55,885 nt of DNA, taken from NCBI GenBank assembly GCA_024228395.1, contig JAAETM010000513.1, positions 1 through 55,885 of the forward strand, read 5' to 3'. Positions 26,074-35,644 of this stretch are shown here, one piece after another (the first letter of the stretch is position 1; the number at the start of each line of letters is the position of its first letter). The translations under genes were made by a program, and so were the position numbers. The notes under the pieces were generated by a model. It did not search any database and was not told the DNA's origin. It saw nothing but the letters and a program-made list of their open reading frames with translations. The stretch is from a bacterium (lineage in GTDB: Bacteria > Planctomycetota > UBA1135 > GCA-002686595).

Positions 26074-26598
26074 ATGAAATGCCAGTATTGCCAAGCGATG
26101 CAGGGAACCGTGCAGGTGACCGAAGTAGAAGTATGGGAGGGCACGGGCTCTCCCAACAACAAAGTATCAATCAAGCACCTTTGCGAGGCTTGTGCCCAGC
26201 AGCAGGACCTGCCCTTCATGGGCCCCGGCGCCAAAGCCAGCACCAAACTCTGGCAACTCATGGGTGTCACGGCCAAGGCAAAGCCCCTTGAAAACAAGCC
26301 CCAGTTGGCTTGCCCCGGTTGCGGGCTGAGCCAGTTGGAGCTGCGCAAGGTCGGACGATTGGGTTGCCCCGAGTGCTACGGGACCTTTGGCGCCGACCTG
26401 CAACCCACACTGGAACGCATCCACGGTGCGGTTCGCCACAAGGGACGCCTGCCTGGCCACCAAAACACCGATGAGCGGGATCGATTGGAGCGCATTCATA
26501 GTTTGCGCACCCGGCTCGAGTCCGCAATCCGCTCGGAACAATTCGAGGTCGCGGCGGAACTGCGCGACGAACTGGGCTCACTCGAAGCCGCCGAATAA
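26074..26598 (+). CDS. mcsA: McsA-like UvrB/UvrC-motif zinc protein
   Basis: A 174-aa protein of the McsA type. In Firmicutes McsA binds zinc and activates the protein-arginine kinase McsB, which marks proteins for ClpCP. Four CxxC pairs are visible: C3/C6, C37/C40, C80/C83 and C98/C101 (LGCPECYGTFG), followed by a UVR motif at the C terminus (LRTRLESAIRSEQFEVAAELRDEL, about 144-167). ATG 26074 begins exactly at the first CxxC (MKCQYC), the normal McsA start; the open frame extends upstream without similarity. It precedes clpC, as in ctsR-mcsA-mcsB-clpC operons, but mcsB and ctsR are absent between them here. Confidence 0.85.
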   Translation: MKCQYCQAMQGTVQVTEVEVWEGTGSPNNKVSIKHLCEACAQQQDLPFMGPGAKASTKLWQLMGVTAKAKPLENKPQLACPGCGLSQLELRKVGRLGCPECYGTFGADLQPTLERIHGAVRHKGRLPGHQNTDERDRLERIHSLRTRLESAIRSEQFEVAAELRDELGSLEAAE

Positions 26599-26618
26599 GC
26601 AACTTCCTGCGTTGGCTC

Positions 26619-26667
26619 CCCCGCTTGAGTCTGTCCCAATCTAGACCTAGGAGTTGCTCAAGCGGGG
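26619..26667 (+). terminator. Hairpin downstream of mcsA
   Basis: Perfect 11-bp arms CCCCGCTTGAG (26619-26629) and CTCAAGCGGGG (26657-26667) with a 27-base loop, starting 20 bases after the mcsA stop. There is no U-run. It separates mcsA from clpC (gap 283 bases) and may limit read-through. Confidence 0.5.
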
Positions 26668-26881
26668 TCAATCCCAGCCCTGGTCTTCTCATGTTGATCC
26701 TGGCATCCTCTGAAGAGGCAAACCGGAGTCCACCCACGGGAAATCCGACCTCCTAGTGATCTTCCATCACCGATAAGCTCAACCCGTCCGCCCATCCGCG
26801 CCGAAAGGGGCCCTGGAGCTGTTTCCTAGCCTCACCAATCCGTACCCAATCACCCTATTACCTCCTCCGGACCGCCGTGCC

Positions 26882-29437
26882 ATGGCAGGTGGCCCGAAGA
26901 CGCCCCAACGAATCATGTTCGATCGCTTCACAGACCGCGCCAAAAAGGTCATGAACTTCGCCCGCCAAGAGGCCCAACGGTTCAACCACGAATACCTGGG
27001 AACGGAACACATCCTGCTCGGCCTTATCAAAGAAGGCGATGGCGTCGCTGCCCATGTCCTCAAGAACATGGGTGTCGACATGACCAAGATCCGCATGGAG
27101 ATCGAGAAGATCGTCAAGACGGGTCCCTCTATGGTCACCATGGGACAACTACCCTTCACCCAGATGGCCAAGAAGGTATTGGAGCTCTCCATGGAGGAAG
27201 CCTCCAGCCTGAGCCACAACTACATCGGCACAGAGCACCTGCTCTTGGGCTTGATCAAGGAGAACGAGGGCATCGCTGCCCAGGTGCTGCAAAACTTGGG
27301 TGTCAAACTCGAGGACGTTCGCGAAGAGGTCTTGGATTTCCTCGGTGCTGATAGCATCGAGGACACCGAGGAAGCGAGCATCAGCGAGGAAGGTTCCGCC
27401 CCCTCTGGCGGCAAGAGTAAGACTCCTGCCCTGGACTCCTTCGGTCGCGACCTGACCGAACTCGCCAAGGAAGACAAACTGGACGCTGTCATCGGCCGCG
27501 CCTCTGAGATCGAGCGCGTCATCCAGATCCTCTCGCGCCGTACCAAGAACAACCCCGTACTGCTCGGTGAGCCCGGCGTAGGCAAAACCGCCATCGTCGA
27601 AGGACTGGCCCAGCAGATCATCAATCACACTGTGCCCGAGATCCTGCGCGACAAGCGCATCGTGGTTCTCGACCTGGCATTGATGGTCGCCGGTACGAAG
27701 TACCGCGGTCAGTTCGAAGAGCGCATCAAAGCGGTCATGACCGAAGTCCGTCGTGTGAAAGATGTGGTGCTCTTCATTGACGAGCTGCACACCCTGGTCG
27801 GAGCCGGTGGAGCCGAAGGCGCCATCGACGCGTCCAACGTGCTCAAGCCCGCGCTCTCCCGGGGCGAAATTCAGTGCATCGGTGCCACCACCCTGGACGA
27901 ATACCGCAAACACATCGAGAAGGACGGTGCCCTCGAGCGTCGCTTCCAGTCGGTCAACGTGGAGCCGCCCACGTCCACGCAAGCTTTTGAAATCCTCAAG
28001 GGCTTACGCAGCCGCTACGAAGACCACCACCGCGTCAAGTACACGGATGAAGCCCTCGAGCTGGCCGTGGACCTTTCCTGCCGCTACATCAACAACCGCT
28101 TCCTACCCGACAAGGCAATCGACGTGATGGACGAAGCCGGCGCGCGCGTGCGTATCGCCGCCATGGTGCCCCCGCCCGATCTGGCCGAGATCTCCCAAAA
28201 GATCGACGAGTTGGAAAAGAAAAAGGATCAGGCCGTTTCCAACCAAGACTTCGAACTGGCTGCCAGCCTGCGCGACGATGCCTACAAGCTCAAGAAGGAC
28301 CGCGAGCAGAAGCAGGCCGACTGGCGCAAGGAACAACAGGAAGTCGAGCAGGTCGGTGAAGTCACCGTCGACATCATCCAAGAGACGATCTCCAAGATGA
28401 CCGGCATCCCGCTCACGCGTCTTGAAAAAGCCGAGCGCGAGCGCCTACTGCAAATGGAAAAGGAACTAGGCTCGATCGTCATCCACCAGGAAGACGCCAT
28501 CGAAGCGATCGCACGCGCCGTGCGTCGTAGCCGTTCCGGCCTCAAGGATCCGAAGCGCCCCATGGGTTCCTTCCTCTTCCTCGGCCCCTCCGGTGTGGGC
28601 AAGACCTTCCTGTGCAAGCAGCTCGCCAACTTCATGTTCGGCGACGAAGAAGCCATCATCACCATGGACATGTCCGAGTACATGGAGAAGCACAACGCTT
28701 CCCGCCTGGTCGGCGCGCCTCCGGGTTACGTGGGCTTCGAAGAGGGCGGCCAGCTCACCGAGCAGGTCCGTCGTCGTCCCTACTCCGTGGTCCTGCTCGA
28801 CGAGATCGAAAAGGCCCACCCCGACGTCTTCAACATGCTGCTCCAGATCATGGAAGAAGGCCGCTTGACCGACTCCTTCGGTCGCCACGTGGACTTCCGC
28901 AACGTGATCTTGATCATGACCAGCAACCTGGGTTCACACGCCATGGCCTCCGGTGGTCAACTAGGATTCGAGCGCCTCGAAAACACCGAGGTCGCTGAAG
29001 AGGAGCGTCGCAAGCGCAACAAGACCAACGTCATGGTCGAAGTCGAGCGCCACTTCCGCCCCGAGTTCCTAAACCGTCTAGACGAAGCGATCATCTTCAA
29101 CCCGCTCACGCGCGTGGACCTTGAGAGCATCGTCGGCCTGCAACTCAACGAAGTGCGCGAGCGCCTCATCGAGCACGGCCTGACCCTGGAACTCACCGCC
29201 GCCGCCACCAGCCTGCTCATCGACAAGGGCTACAACGCCGACTACGGCGCCCGCCCCCTACGTCGCGCTATCGAGCGCCTCATCGAGGACCCCATGGCCG
29301 AGCAACTCCTACGCGAAGAGATCGAAGAGATGAAAACCATCTACGCCGACATCGACGAAGACGGAGAAAAACTCACCTTCAGCACCGACCCGCCCGCAGA
29401 AAAGCCCGCGGACGAACCGGCTAGCACAGAAGCGTAG
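26882..29437 (+). CDS. clpC: ATP-dependent Clp protease ATP-binding subunit ClpC
   Basis: Hsp100 unfoldase that feeds ClpP and resolves damaged proteins. The 851-aa product has the double Clp_N domain ([20 protein letters not shown] and [18 protein letters not shown]), AAA-1 with GEPGVGKTA and [18 protein letters not shown], a coiled-coil middle domain with UVR motif ([20 protein letters not shown]), and AAA-2 with [23 protein letters not shown] and the C-terminal [22 protein letters not shown]. The C-terminal tail is acidic and Pro-rich. The family normally begins at MFDRF, so ATG 26915 is a likely alternative; neither start has a good ribosome site. The neighbouring mcsA supports a role in phospho-arginine or stress proteolysis, although mcsB is not here. 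The stop lies within a 26-bp tandem repeat. Confidence 0.95.
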   Translation: MAGGPKTPQRIMFDRFTDRAKKVMNFARQEAQRFNHEYLGTEHILLGLIKEGDGVAAHVLKNMGVDMTKIRMEIEKIVKTGPSMVTMGQLPFTQMAKKVLELSMEEASSLSHNYIGTEHLLLGLIKENEGIAAQVLQNLGVKLEDVREEVLDFLGADSIEDTEEASISEEGSAPSGGKSKTPALDSFGRDLTELAKEDKLDAVIGRASEIERVIQILSRRTKNNPVLLGEPGVGKTAIVEGLAQQIINHTVPEILRDKRIVVLDLALMVAGTKYRGQFEERIKAVMTEVRRVKDVVLFIDELHTLVGAGGAEGAIDASNVLKPALSRGEIQCIGATTLDEYRKHIEKDGALERRFQSVNVEPPTSTQAFEILKGLRSRYEDHHRVKYTDEALELAVDLSCRYINNRFLPDKAIDVMDEAGARVRIAAMVPPPDLAEISQKIDELEKKKDQAVSNQDFELAASLRDDAYKLKKDREQKQADWRKEQQEVEQVGEVTVDIIQETISKMTGIPLTRLEKAERERLLQMEKELGSIVIHQEDAIEAIARAVRRSRSGLKDPKRPMGSFLFLGPSGVGKTFLCKQLANFMFGDEEAIITMDMSEYMEKHNASRLVGAPPGYVGFEEGGQLTEQVRRRPYSVVLLDEIEKAHPDVFNMLLQIMEEGRLTDSFGRHVDFRNVILIMTSNLGSHAMASGGQLGFERLENTEVAEEERRKRNKTNVMVEVERHFRPEFLNRLDEAIIFNPLTRVDLESIVGLQLNEVRERLIEHGLTLELTAAATSLLIDKGYNADYGARPLRRAIERLIEDPMAEQLLREEIEEMKTIYADIDEDGEKLTFSTDPPAEKPADEPASTEA

Positions 29438-29506
29438 GCGACCGGGCCAACTCTGAAGCGTAGGCGACCGGGCCAACTCTGAAGCGTAGGCGACCGGCCG
29501 AACTCG
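29429..29506 (+). repeat. Three tandem copies of a 26-bp unit spanning the clpC stop
   Basis: Units at 29429-29454, 29455-29480 and 29481-29506, each beginning GAAGCGTAGGCGACCGG. The first two are identical; the third diverges in its last ten bases. The first copy holds the final clpC codons GAA GCG and the TAG stop; the later copies place further TAGs downstream. Likely slipped-strand or unequal-crossover duplication of the gene's 3' end. Confidence 0.95.
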
Positions 29507-29529
29507 GGTCCCCAGACCCAAGCCACCCC

Positions 29530-29570
29530 GCGGGGCGCATCTTCACCGATTCGCCCCGCTGGTTCGTTTT
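29530..29570 (+). terminator. Rho-independent-type terminator of clpC
   Basis: Arms GCGGGGCG (29530-29537) and CGCCCCGC (29552-29559) are followed within a few bases by TTCGTTTT. It lies about 90 bases after the clpC stop and before the TPR pseudogene. Confidence 0.7.
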
Positions 29571-29639
29571 CTAGCCCAACCCGCCCACAGAACTTCGTCG
29601 CTCCATTCTTGGCCCTGGTACTTGTGCGGATCGGTTAGG

Positions 29640-30417
29640 ATGAACCGAACACAGAAAGACTTCGCAAAATCTGTGCCCTTCATAGTTTCCATGAACCCGG
29701 ACAATTCACACTGGACCCCCAAACGCCAGCGAGCAGACTCACTGCTCGAAGAGGCAAGAATCGCGCAGGACAGCGGGGATTGGCTTGGGGCGGAAGAAAA
29801 GTTGCGGGCAGCTCTTGTTGTTGATCCGGAAAACGGCAAGGTGAATGGGGTACTGGGCCACCCGATGTATGAACAGGGCCGGTTTGAGGAAGCACAGGTG
29901 CACTGGGAATTGGCCGTGAAAGTCAATCGGGTCGCCTGAATCTACTCATTCCTGGGGAGCAACTCCACCGCACTGGGGCGGAGCAGCGAGGCCTTGGACT
30001 ATTTCCGCAAGGCACTATCCGTCAACCCCGACTATGAGGAAGCCCACCTGAACTTGGGTGCGCACCTCCTCGAGAATGAGCCAGAACTTGCCAAACTCCA
30101 TTTCACTTGGGCCCTTGAGATCGACCCGGCCTATTCCCACGCCGCAAGAGGATTGGGGATGTGCTTTTGGGGTACGGGGGACCACAAGCTGGCCCTGGAG
30201 TACGCCGAACGAGCAGCGGAAATGGATCCGACCAATGCCGACAATTGGGTGTTTGCTGGTGAATGCCACTTTACAGTCTTGGTCAAGTTTGCGGAACCCG
30301 AGGGGAGCGAGGGCAGGGTCGAGCAACTGAATTTGGCACAGCACACACTTGAACACGCAATTGAATTGGCCCCAACGGATGCAACGTCACATCTCATGAT
30401 GGCGCTACTGCATAGGA
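29640..30417 (+). pseudogene. Broken TPR-repeat gene with in-frame TGA
   Basis: A TPR protein reading frame interrupted by TGA at 29937-29939. Upstream is AEEKLRAALVVDPENGKVNG..YEQGRFEEAQVHWELAVKVN; downstream in the same frame is SFLGSNSTALGRSSEALDYFRKALSV, then about three more TPR units (DYEEAHLNLG, AYSHAARGLGMCF, NADNWVFAGE). Measured Gly to Gly, the repeat that spans the stop is 33 residues instead of 34, so small compensating indels are likely as well. After about 30417 (ALLHRIWG) coding character stops abruptly. The stop is not in a redox context (no Cys partner), so selenocysteine is unlikely. Possible starts are ATG 29640 or 29691. I read this as a decayed gene; two separate short genes (29640-29939 and TTG 29994 onward) are less likely. 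Confidence 0.7.
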
Positions 30418-30886
30418 TTTGGGGGACCGAGGAGTTGGTGGAAGGGTTGCTTCCCAGGCCTGGACCCGACCCAGGTCGCTGCGTAGGCCGGAGATGTCCA
30501 CTTCGGCCATTTGCCCTGGACGCAAGGGGTACTCAGGCTTGGCGTGTAACCAATTGGGACACGAGGAGATCCGTCTGGTTGTTGAACACACATACGTCCT
30601 GGAGGCCGATCAGTCCCATTGCATTGCTAAGACACGCGCTGGTGCGGGGGTTGTTGCGCATCCGAAATAGCTTGGATACCTGAAGTTGCCCAAAAAAAGA
30701 CAAAAAAACACGATTCATCTCTCACCAGCCCCAATTCCAGAGAAAGCCGGGTAATATATTGGTAATGACAAACGGTCTAGGTCCCGCGTGGGATCCACTC
30801 CGCTTACTCCTAAGCTTTGGGTCGTGGCAGAAGCCATCGACCGTCTCCTAAGCTTTCCTCTCCTACCAACCCTTCCTAATACTCAG
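30418..30886. other. Non-coding or decayed DNA after the TPR pseudogene
   Basis: About 470 bases. Read on the minus strand, 30430-30660 gives protein-like pieces in two frames (GLIGLQDVCVFNNQTDLLVS and PLRPGQMAEVDISGLRSDLG) with a shift between them, suggesting the tail of another, inverted gene fragment. I do not recognise it. The last ~200 bases are AT-richer (CACGATTCATCTCTC..AATATATTGGTAATGAC) and probably hold the promoter of the secreted protein that starts at 30887. Confidence 0.4.
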
Positions 30887-32374
30887 ATGAATCTGATTAA
30901 AACTGCTCTCGGTGTCGCTTGTGTTGCTTTTGCAACCAGTGCTACCACCATGGCTCAGGCACCGCTCAACGATGACTGCCCCTCACCGGTTATTACCGGA
31001 ACCGGCACTTTCCCCTTCGATGTGAACTCGGCTAACGCCACAGACAGCTTGGTCCCCCAGGCTGCCTGTGCTACGCGTGCCACGAACTTCAAAGACGTTT
31101 TCTTCACCTGGACTTGTCCCGCCGACGGCTACTACGAGTTCTACACCGAAGATGATCTCACAGTCGGTTATGACACCATCATGGTCCTCTATGATGGCAA
31201 CGCTTGCGACGGCTCCGGCTGCATCGGCTATGACGATGATGGCGGAGTCAACTATGCTAGCCACATCAACACCACCAACTCCGCTGTGCCCGGCCCGCTC
31301 ACGGCTGGCGACACCTACGTCATCCAGGTGGGTGCTTGGGATGGTGCCATCATCCCCACAGGAACCAACCAGCTGACGATTAACCCAGTCACTCTCCCGC
31401 CCACCAACTGCGCCGAGACGGGTTACCAAAGCAACAACACGGGTAACGTCGGTGGAGCTGTCTACTTTGACCTTACTGCCAGTGGTTCCCTGACCATTGA
31501 CAGTATCGACACGAACTTCTCCGCACTCGCAGGCACCCCTGTCGGCATCGAAATGTGGACTATCGCTGGTTCATCCTATGTTGGTCAAGAAACTACGGGC
31601 GCTTGGGTCCAGGTTGGTGTTGATGACCAAAATGGATTGGCTGCAGGCCTCGGAGCCCCCACCTCCCTCACCTTCGCTGCACCCGTCAACCTTCCGGCGG
31701 GCCTAAGCGCTATTGCCTTGGTTGCAGTTGGTTCCAGCCACGCATACACCAACGGAAATGGTGCTAACCAGAACTTTGTGAGCACCAACGGTGCGATCAC
31801 CCTCGACCTTGGATCCGCCAGCAACGCTCCGTTCACAGGAATTCCCTTCACGCCCCGCGTTTGGGGCGGCACGCTGTGCGAATCTGGCGGAGTATCCACC
31901 GTCGGTACTCCATTTTGCTCCCCCTCCGATCCTAACTCAACTGGTTCTTCCACCACGTTGACTGGTTCATGGATTACCGGTGGCGGTATCTCTGGCGGCA
32001 TGTCCGACCTTCACTTGGAGGCCACGGACGGTGTTTCCGGCGAGCTTGGTTACTTCTTGGTAGGTACCGCCGTGGCTGATCCGGGCATCTCTGTCAGCAA
32101 CGGCCACCTCTGCATTGCAGGCGGTCCCTTCTTCCGCTACAACGTGGCGGGAACCACTGGCAACTCTGTCGGTTCCTTTGATACTGCTGGTGTGCTGCAG
32201 AACGTTGCGGGCACCTCTAGTGTTGGATCTGGCTTCGACGTTCCCGACAGCATCACCTTTACCACTATGGTGATCCTGACTGGCTCCACCTGGCACTTCC
32301 AGGTCTGGCACCGCGACACGCCCGCCGCCGTTGGTTCTTCCAACTTCTCAAACGGCTTGTCTGTGACCTTCTAA
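30887..32374 (+). CDS. Secreted 'NDDC'-type extracellular protein
   Basis: A 495-aa exported protein. The signal peptide MNLIKTALGVACVAFATS..TMAQA probably ends near residue 25, giving a mature N terminus APLNDDCPSP. The first ~170 residues form a beta-rich domain with GTGTFPFDVNSANATDS, FKDVFFTWTCPADGYYEFYT, YDTIMVLYDG and YVIQVGAWDG, a pattern I associate with large planctomycete surface/secreted proteins and pre-peptidase-like C-terminal domains. The remainder is Gly/Ser/Thr/Asn-rich beta structure with a low charge. Codon usage is richer in A/T-ending codons than the neighbours. A second, truncated relative lies at 55218. ATG 30887 is chosen for the signal peptide; the open frame begins at 30788. 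No catalytic motif was seen; adhesive or matrix role is a guess. Confidence 0.82.
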   Translation: MNLIKTALGVACVAFATSATTMAQAPLNDDCPSPVITGTGTFPFDVNSANATDSLVPQAACATRATNFKDVFFTWTCPADGYYEFYTEDDLTVGYDTIMVLYDGNACDGSGCIGYDDDGGVNYASHINTTNSAVPGPLTAGDTYVIQVGAWDGAIIPTGTNQLTINPVTLPPTNCAETGYQSNNTGNVGGAVYFDLTASGSLTIDSIDTNFSALAGTPVGIEMWTIAGSSYVGQETTGAWVQVGVDDQNGLAAGLGAPTSLTFAAPVNLPAGLSAIALVAVGSSHAYTNGNGANQNFVSTNGAITLDLGSASNAPFTGIPFTPRVWGGTLCESGGVSTVGTPFCSPSDPNSTGSSTTLTGSWITGGGISGGMSDLHLEATDGVSGELGYFLVGTAVADPGISVSNGHLCIAGGPFFRYNVAGTTGNSVGSFDTAGVLQNVAGTSSVGSGFDVPDSITFTTMVILTGSTWHFQVWHRDTPAAVGSSNFSNGLSVTF

Positions 32375-32424
32375 TCCGGAACCACTTTGGGCTTCGCAGC
32401 TGCGGAGCCTAACAACTAAGCGAC

Positions 32425-32450
32425 GTCGCCTTCCCCCTGGGGAAGGCGAC
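32425..32450 (+). terminator. Terminator of the secreted protein gene
   Basis: Perfect 10-bp stem GTCGCCTTCC/GGAAGGCGAC with loop CCCTGG, followed by GCCGCTGTTCTTT, 50 bases after the stop at 32374. Confidence 0.8.
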
Positions 32451-32609
32451 GCCGCTGTTCTTTGGCGCTGACCACTGGCGGGTTTGAAGATCTATGGTCC
32501 TGGAAATGTTGGACCTGTGGTGGTCCGTGATTCTGGTGTGGCGTATACGACAGCGCGTGTACGCTATATCCTGGGTCCCGCACTCCCCCATCGTCCCCAA
32601 GCATCACCC

Positions 32610-33374
32610 ATGGATCACACTATTCGCACGTCCGCTCTCAGCCGCTCCTTCGGGGATTTTCGCGCGGTCAAAGAAATCGACCTGCAGGTTGAAAAGGGCA
32701 CCTTTTATGGCTTTCTAGGTCCCAACGGGGCGGGTAAGTCCACCACGATCAAGATGTTGACCGGGCTCTTGGCCCCTAGCTCAGGCAAGATCGAGGTGCT
32801 TGGCTGCAATCCCTTGCACCCAAAGGAAACCCTTCAAATGAAGAGCCACATCGGGGTAGTACCGGAGGATCTGGCGCTCTTCGACAACCTGAAGGCCAGG
32901 GAGTATCTGACATTCATCGGGCTAATGCACAGCATGCCCGAGGAACTACTGCAAGCACGCAGTGACGAGCTACTCGATCTCCTAGACTTGGCGAAAGACG
33001 AAGCCAAACTCACCATGGAGTATTCCAGTGGTATGAAGAAGAAGCTGGCCCTGGCTGCAGCGCTCCTGCCCGACCCTGATTTACTGTTCCTCGACGAGCC
33101 CTTTGAGGGTGTGGACGCTGTGGCCTCGCGCACGATTCGAAAGATCCTGGACAGTTTTGTGGAGCGTGGCTCCACCGTGTTCCTCACCTCCCATGTGCTC
33201 GAAGTGGTGGAACGCCTTTGCACCCACGTTGGGATCATCGTTGGTGGAACATTAGTGGAGCAAACACGCCTAGCCGACCTGGGCAGCGGGGGGTCTTTGG
33301 AGGACCGCTTCCTAGAGGTAGTCGGCACGGACGTGGAAGACGAGCCCCATCTCAGCTGGCTTGGGGATCACTAG
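32610..33374 (+). CDS. ABC transporter ATP-binding protein
   Basis: A 254-aa ATPase of an ABC-2 type exporter. Motifs: Walker A GFLGPNGAGKSTTIKML (about 31-47), Q-loop region HIGVVPEDLALFDNL, signature YSSGMKKKLALAAALL (Ser-Ser-Gly-Met in place of LSGGQ, usual for this exporter group), Walker B LLFLDEPFEGVD and H-loop FLTSHVLEVVERL. ATG 32610 is chosen; the open frame starts earlier but without ATPase similarity. The permease gene follows two bases after the stop (TTG 33376), so the two form an exporter. The substrate is unknown; such pairs export drugs, lipids or antimicrobial compounds. Confidence 0.9.
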   Translation: MDHTIRTSALSRSFGDFRAVKEIDLQVEKGTFYGFLGPNGAGKSTTIKMLTGLLAPSSGKIEVLGCNPLHPKETLQMKSHIGVVPEDLALFDNLKAREYLTFIGLMHSMPEELLQARSDELLDLLDLAKDEAKLTMEYSSGMKKKLALAAALLPDPDLLFLDEPFEGVDAVASRTIRKILDSFVERGSTVFLTSHVLEVVERLCTHVGIIVGGTLVEQTRLADLGSGGSLEDRFLEVVGTDVEDEPHLSWLGDH

Positions 33375-33375
33375 T

Positions 33376-35178
33376 TTGAACTGGAAGCACCTGAAAGCCA
33401 TTCTATGGTTGCGCTGGCGTATTTTGAGCAATCGTGCTCGCCGCACGGGGAAGGTAGGCCGTGTGGTCATGGGCCTGCTGCTGATTGCCGCCATGCTGGT
33501 CGCCGTGGTTTCCTTTGTGGCCGCTCTCTTCTTTGGCGTGGACCAACTCCCCGGGATGGGTCCCATGGACCTATTCATGGCTTGGGCTGCCCTGTGTTTG
33601 GGGTTTCTGTTTTCGTGGTCCGTGGGTTTGCTGTCGGACCTGCAACGTTCGGACGCCATGTCCTTCAAGAACTTGCTGCACCTACCGGTATCCCTAAGTT
33701 GGGTATTTCTCTACAACTACCTGAGTTCATTCGTCAGCCTCAGCGTCATGATCTTTGTGCCGCCGATGATTGGTCTCGGGCTAGCCATGATAATCGTCTG
33801 GGGTTTTCCGATGCTGTTGGCGCTTGTGCTGGTTGCGGCATTCTTGATCATGGTAACGGCCGTCACGTACCAATTGCGTGGATGGTTGGCCCGGCTGATG
33901 GAGGACAAACGCCGCGCACGGAACATCATATCGCTCCTGACCCTCTTGCTGATTCTGCTGGCGCAAACACCAAATCTGATCAACATGAGGATTCAAGGTG
34001 GGTCGCGCTCGGAGCGCAGGGCTGAGCGGTCTGAGTTGCGGAAACTCCGACGTGTGGCAGGAGCGGGGGGAGAGGGCCAAGCCGAAGCCCTGCGCAAGAT
34101 AGATCTCCATGAGGAACAAGAAGCACTGGAAGATGCGGCAATCATGGAAAATGCAAATCTGGCGGCGCTTGTGTTGCCTGTGGGCTGGTTGCCCTACGGC
34201 ATGCGCGCTGCTGCCGAGCGGCGTTGGTGTGCTTCCATGCTGTGTGCGCTCGGCATGTTCGCCATTGGGGCTTGGAGCTTGCAACGTGCCTATGGAAAAA
34301 CCCTGCAGGGCTCCGTCCAGGCCGGCGGAAAGAGCGCCGTGGTTCCGCAGCTTGAGGAAATGCGCACCGACCCAATCGCGGCCACCCGCAAACCAACATC
34401 CAACTTCGTCAGGCGGGCCATTCCCTTTGTAACCCCACGCACTGCAGGCATTGCCAGATTGAGCCTGATCTCATTCCTCAGGTCGCCTGAATCCAAGTTG
34501 CTACTTCTGAGCCCAATCATTCTCCTTGGGTTCTACGGATACCTGTTGTCTGGTAAATCCTCCCGAGAACCGCTTGCAGACTTCTCCGCCATGCACTCTC
34601 TCGGTGCGGTCGCCATGGGCATGATCAGTGTCATGCAGATGATCCAGAACCAATTCGGCTTGGATCGAGGCGGCTTTCGCGCTTACTTGCTTTGCCCAAT
34701 TCCTCGACACGAAATACTCCTTGGCAAGAACATCGCCATGGCCCCCATCGGCCTGGGCATTGGCACCGCCAGCCTGGTGCTCATTCAGGTATTCCTTCCC
34801 CTCGGGGCCTTACATTTCCTAGGTGCCTGCTTCCAACTTGGATCCGCATACCTGTTGCTGTGCATGCTCTGGAACCTGGTGTCAATCTTGGCTCCTGTGC
34901 GATTGAAAGATGCGGGCATGAAACCTGCGAACGCCACCTTCAAGAGCTTCCTGCTGCAGCTACTGGCCATGGCCATGGTCCCGCTAACCCTGGCCCCCCT
35001 CCTGGCTCCGGCCATTCTTGAGTTTCTCCTTGGCTGGCAAGACACCCCCGCTTTTGCGGGCCTTCACTTGCTTGGTTTCATCGGCATTGCAATCGGTTAC
35101 CGCTGGATTGTGAGAAAGCAGGGTACCCTCTTGCAGGAGCGCGAGCAGCGCATCCTCGATGTGCTGACCCACGATTGA
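33376..35178 (+). CDS. ABC-2 type permease, large
   Basis: A 600-aa multi-pass membrane protein that pairs with the ATPase just upstream. The first half has about six helices (VVMGLLLIAAMLVAVVSFVA, LGLAMIIVWGFPMLLALVLV, NIISLLTLLLILLAQTP and others), then a charged cytoplasmic segment with SRSERRAERSELRKLRR and an acidic stretch (about residues 215-255), then a second set of about six helices. The internal duplication-like layout and the large loop are typical of ABC-2 exporters with a fused permease. TTG 33376 has GGGG about ten bases upstream; TTG 33361, overlapping the ATPase gene, is an alternative. Substrate unknown. Confidence 0.8.
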   Translation: MNWKHLKAILWLRWRILSNRARRTGKVGRVVMGLLLIAAMLVAVVSFVAALFFGVDQLPGMGPMDLFMAWAALCLGFLFSWSVGLLSDLQRSDAMSFKNLLHLPVSLSWVFLYNYLSSFVSLSVMIFVPPMIGLGLAMIIVWGFPMLLALVLVAAFLIMVTAVTYQLRGWLARLMEDKRRARNIISLLTLLLILLAQTPNLINMRIQGGSRSERRAERSELRKLRRVAGAGGEGQAEALRKIDLHEEQEALEDAAIMENANLAALVLPVGWLPYGMRAAAERRWCASMLCALGMFAIGAWSLQRAYGKTLQGSVQAGGKSAVVPQLEEMRTDPIAATRKPTSNFVRRAIPFVTPRTAGIARLSLISFLRSPESKLLLLSPIILLGFYGYLLSGKSSREPLADFSAMHSLGAVAMGMISVMQMIQNQFGLDRGGFRAYLLCPIPRHEILLGKNIAMAPIGLGIGTASLVLIQVFLPLGALHFLGACFQLGSAYLLLCMLWNLVSILAPVRLKDAGMKPANATFKSFLLQLLAMAMVPLTLAPLLAPAILEFLLGWQDTPAFAGLHLLGFIGIAIGYRWIVRKQGTLLQEREQRILDVLTHD

Positions 35179-35644
35179 GCCGGCAACATGCGGCACACTC
35201 TTGGGATCTTGTCCTCGTCCATGACCCTTGCTTGCATGGGCGAGTGATGCAACCAGGTTCGGCTCCTGCTCTCCGAACACCGAATTCGCACCCTGTTTCT
35301 TCTTTTGCCTCGACGCGGAACTCGAGCTCATTCACATGGGTCTTTGGCACCAAGAGGATGCCCGTGGATTTCCGTTTAGGATGGCTGTCCCATTCAGTCC
35401 CTGCTGTTTCCACAAAGGGTTCCCATGGCAGCGGGGAACCAGTACGCTTGTGCCTTCGGCATAGTCCGCAGGAAGATCGCGTGACAGGTTCCCCCGTCTC
35501 ACTTCTGACCCCTTGGGCGGGTGAGATTTTGGCCCCCGTCACTTTCCGGTCTGCAACATTGGTTTCCATGCCGAATACACCTCTTTAGAGTGAAACTGAC
35601 CCCATTCCCCCTCCCTGGAACGCCTTCTGAATAAGGTCTTCACC
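35179..35644. other. Intergenic region with a possible decayed gene fragment on the minus strand
   Basis: About 465 bases between the permease and aldolase genes. On the minus strand (35230-35500) one frame reads SSCGLCRRHKRTGSPLPWEP and TGILLVPKTHVNEL, faintly recalling HIT/GalT-type proteins (CxxC..H and 'LLVPK.HV'), but no HxHxH is visible and coding character fades. The part next to the aldolase has nested inverted repeats (GTGAC/GTCAC around 35479-35542; TCTCAC/GTGAGA inside). No confident gene. Confidence 0.35.

Noticed and set aside
29937-29939. Selenocysteine at the TPR-gene TGA
   Set aside because: No cysteine or redox motif nearby, repeat length irregular, and the gene is otherwise decayed.
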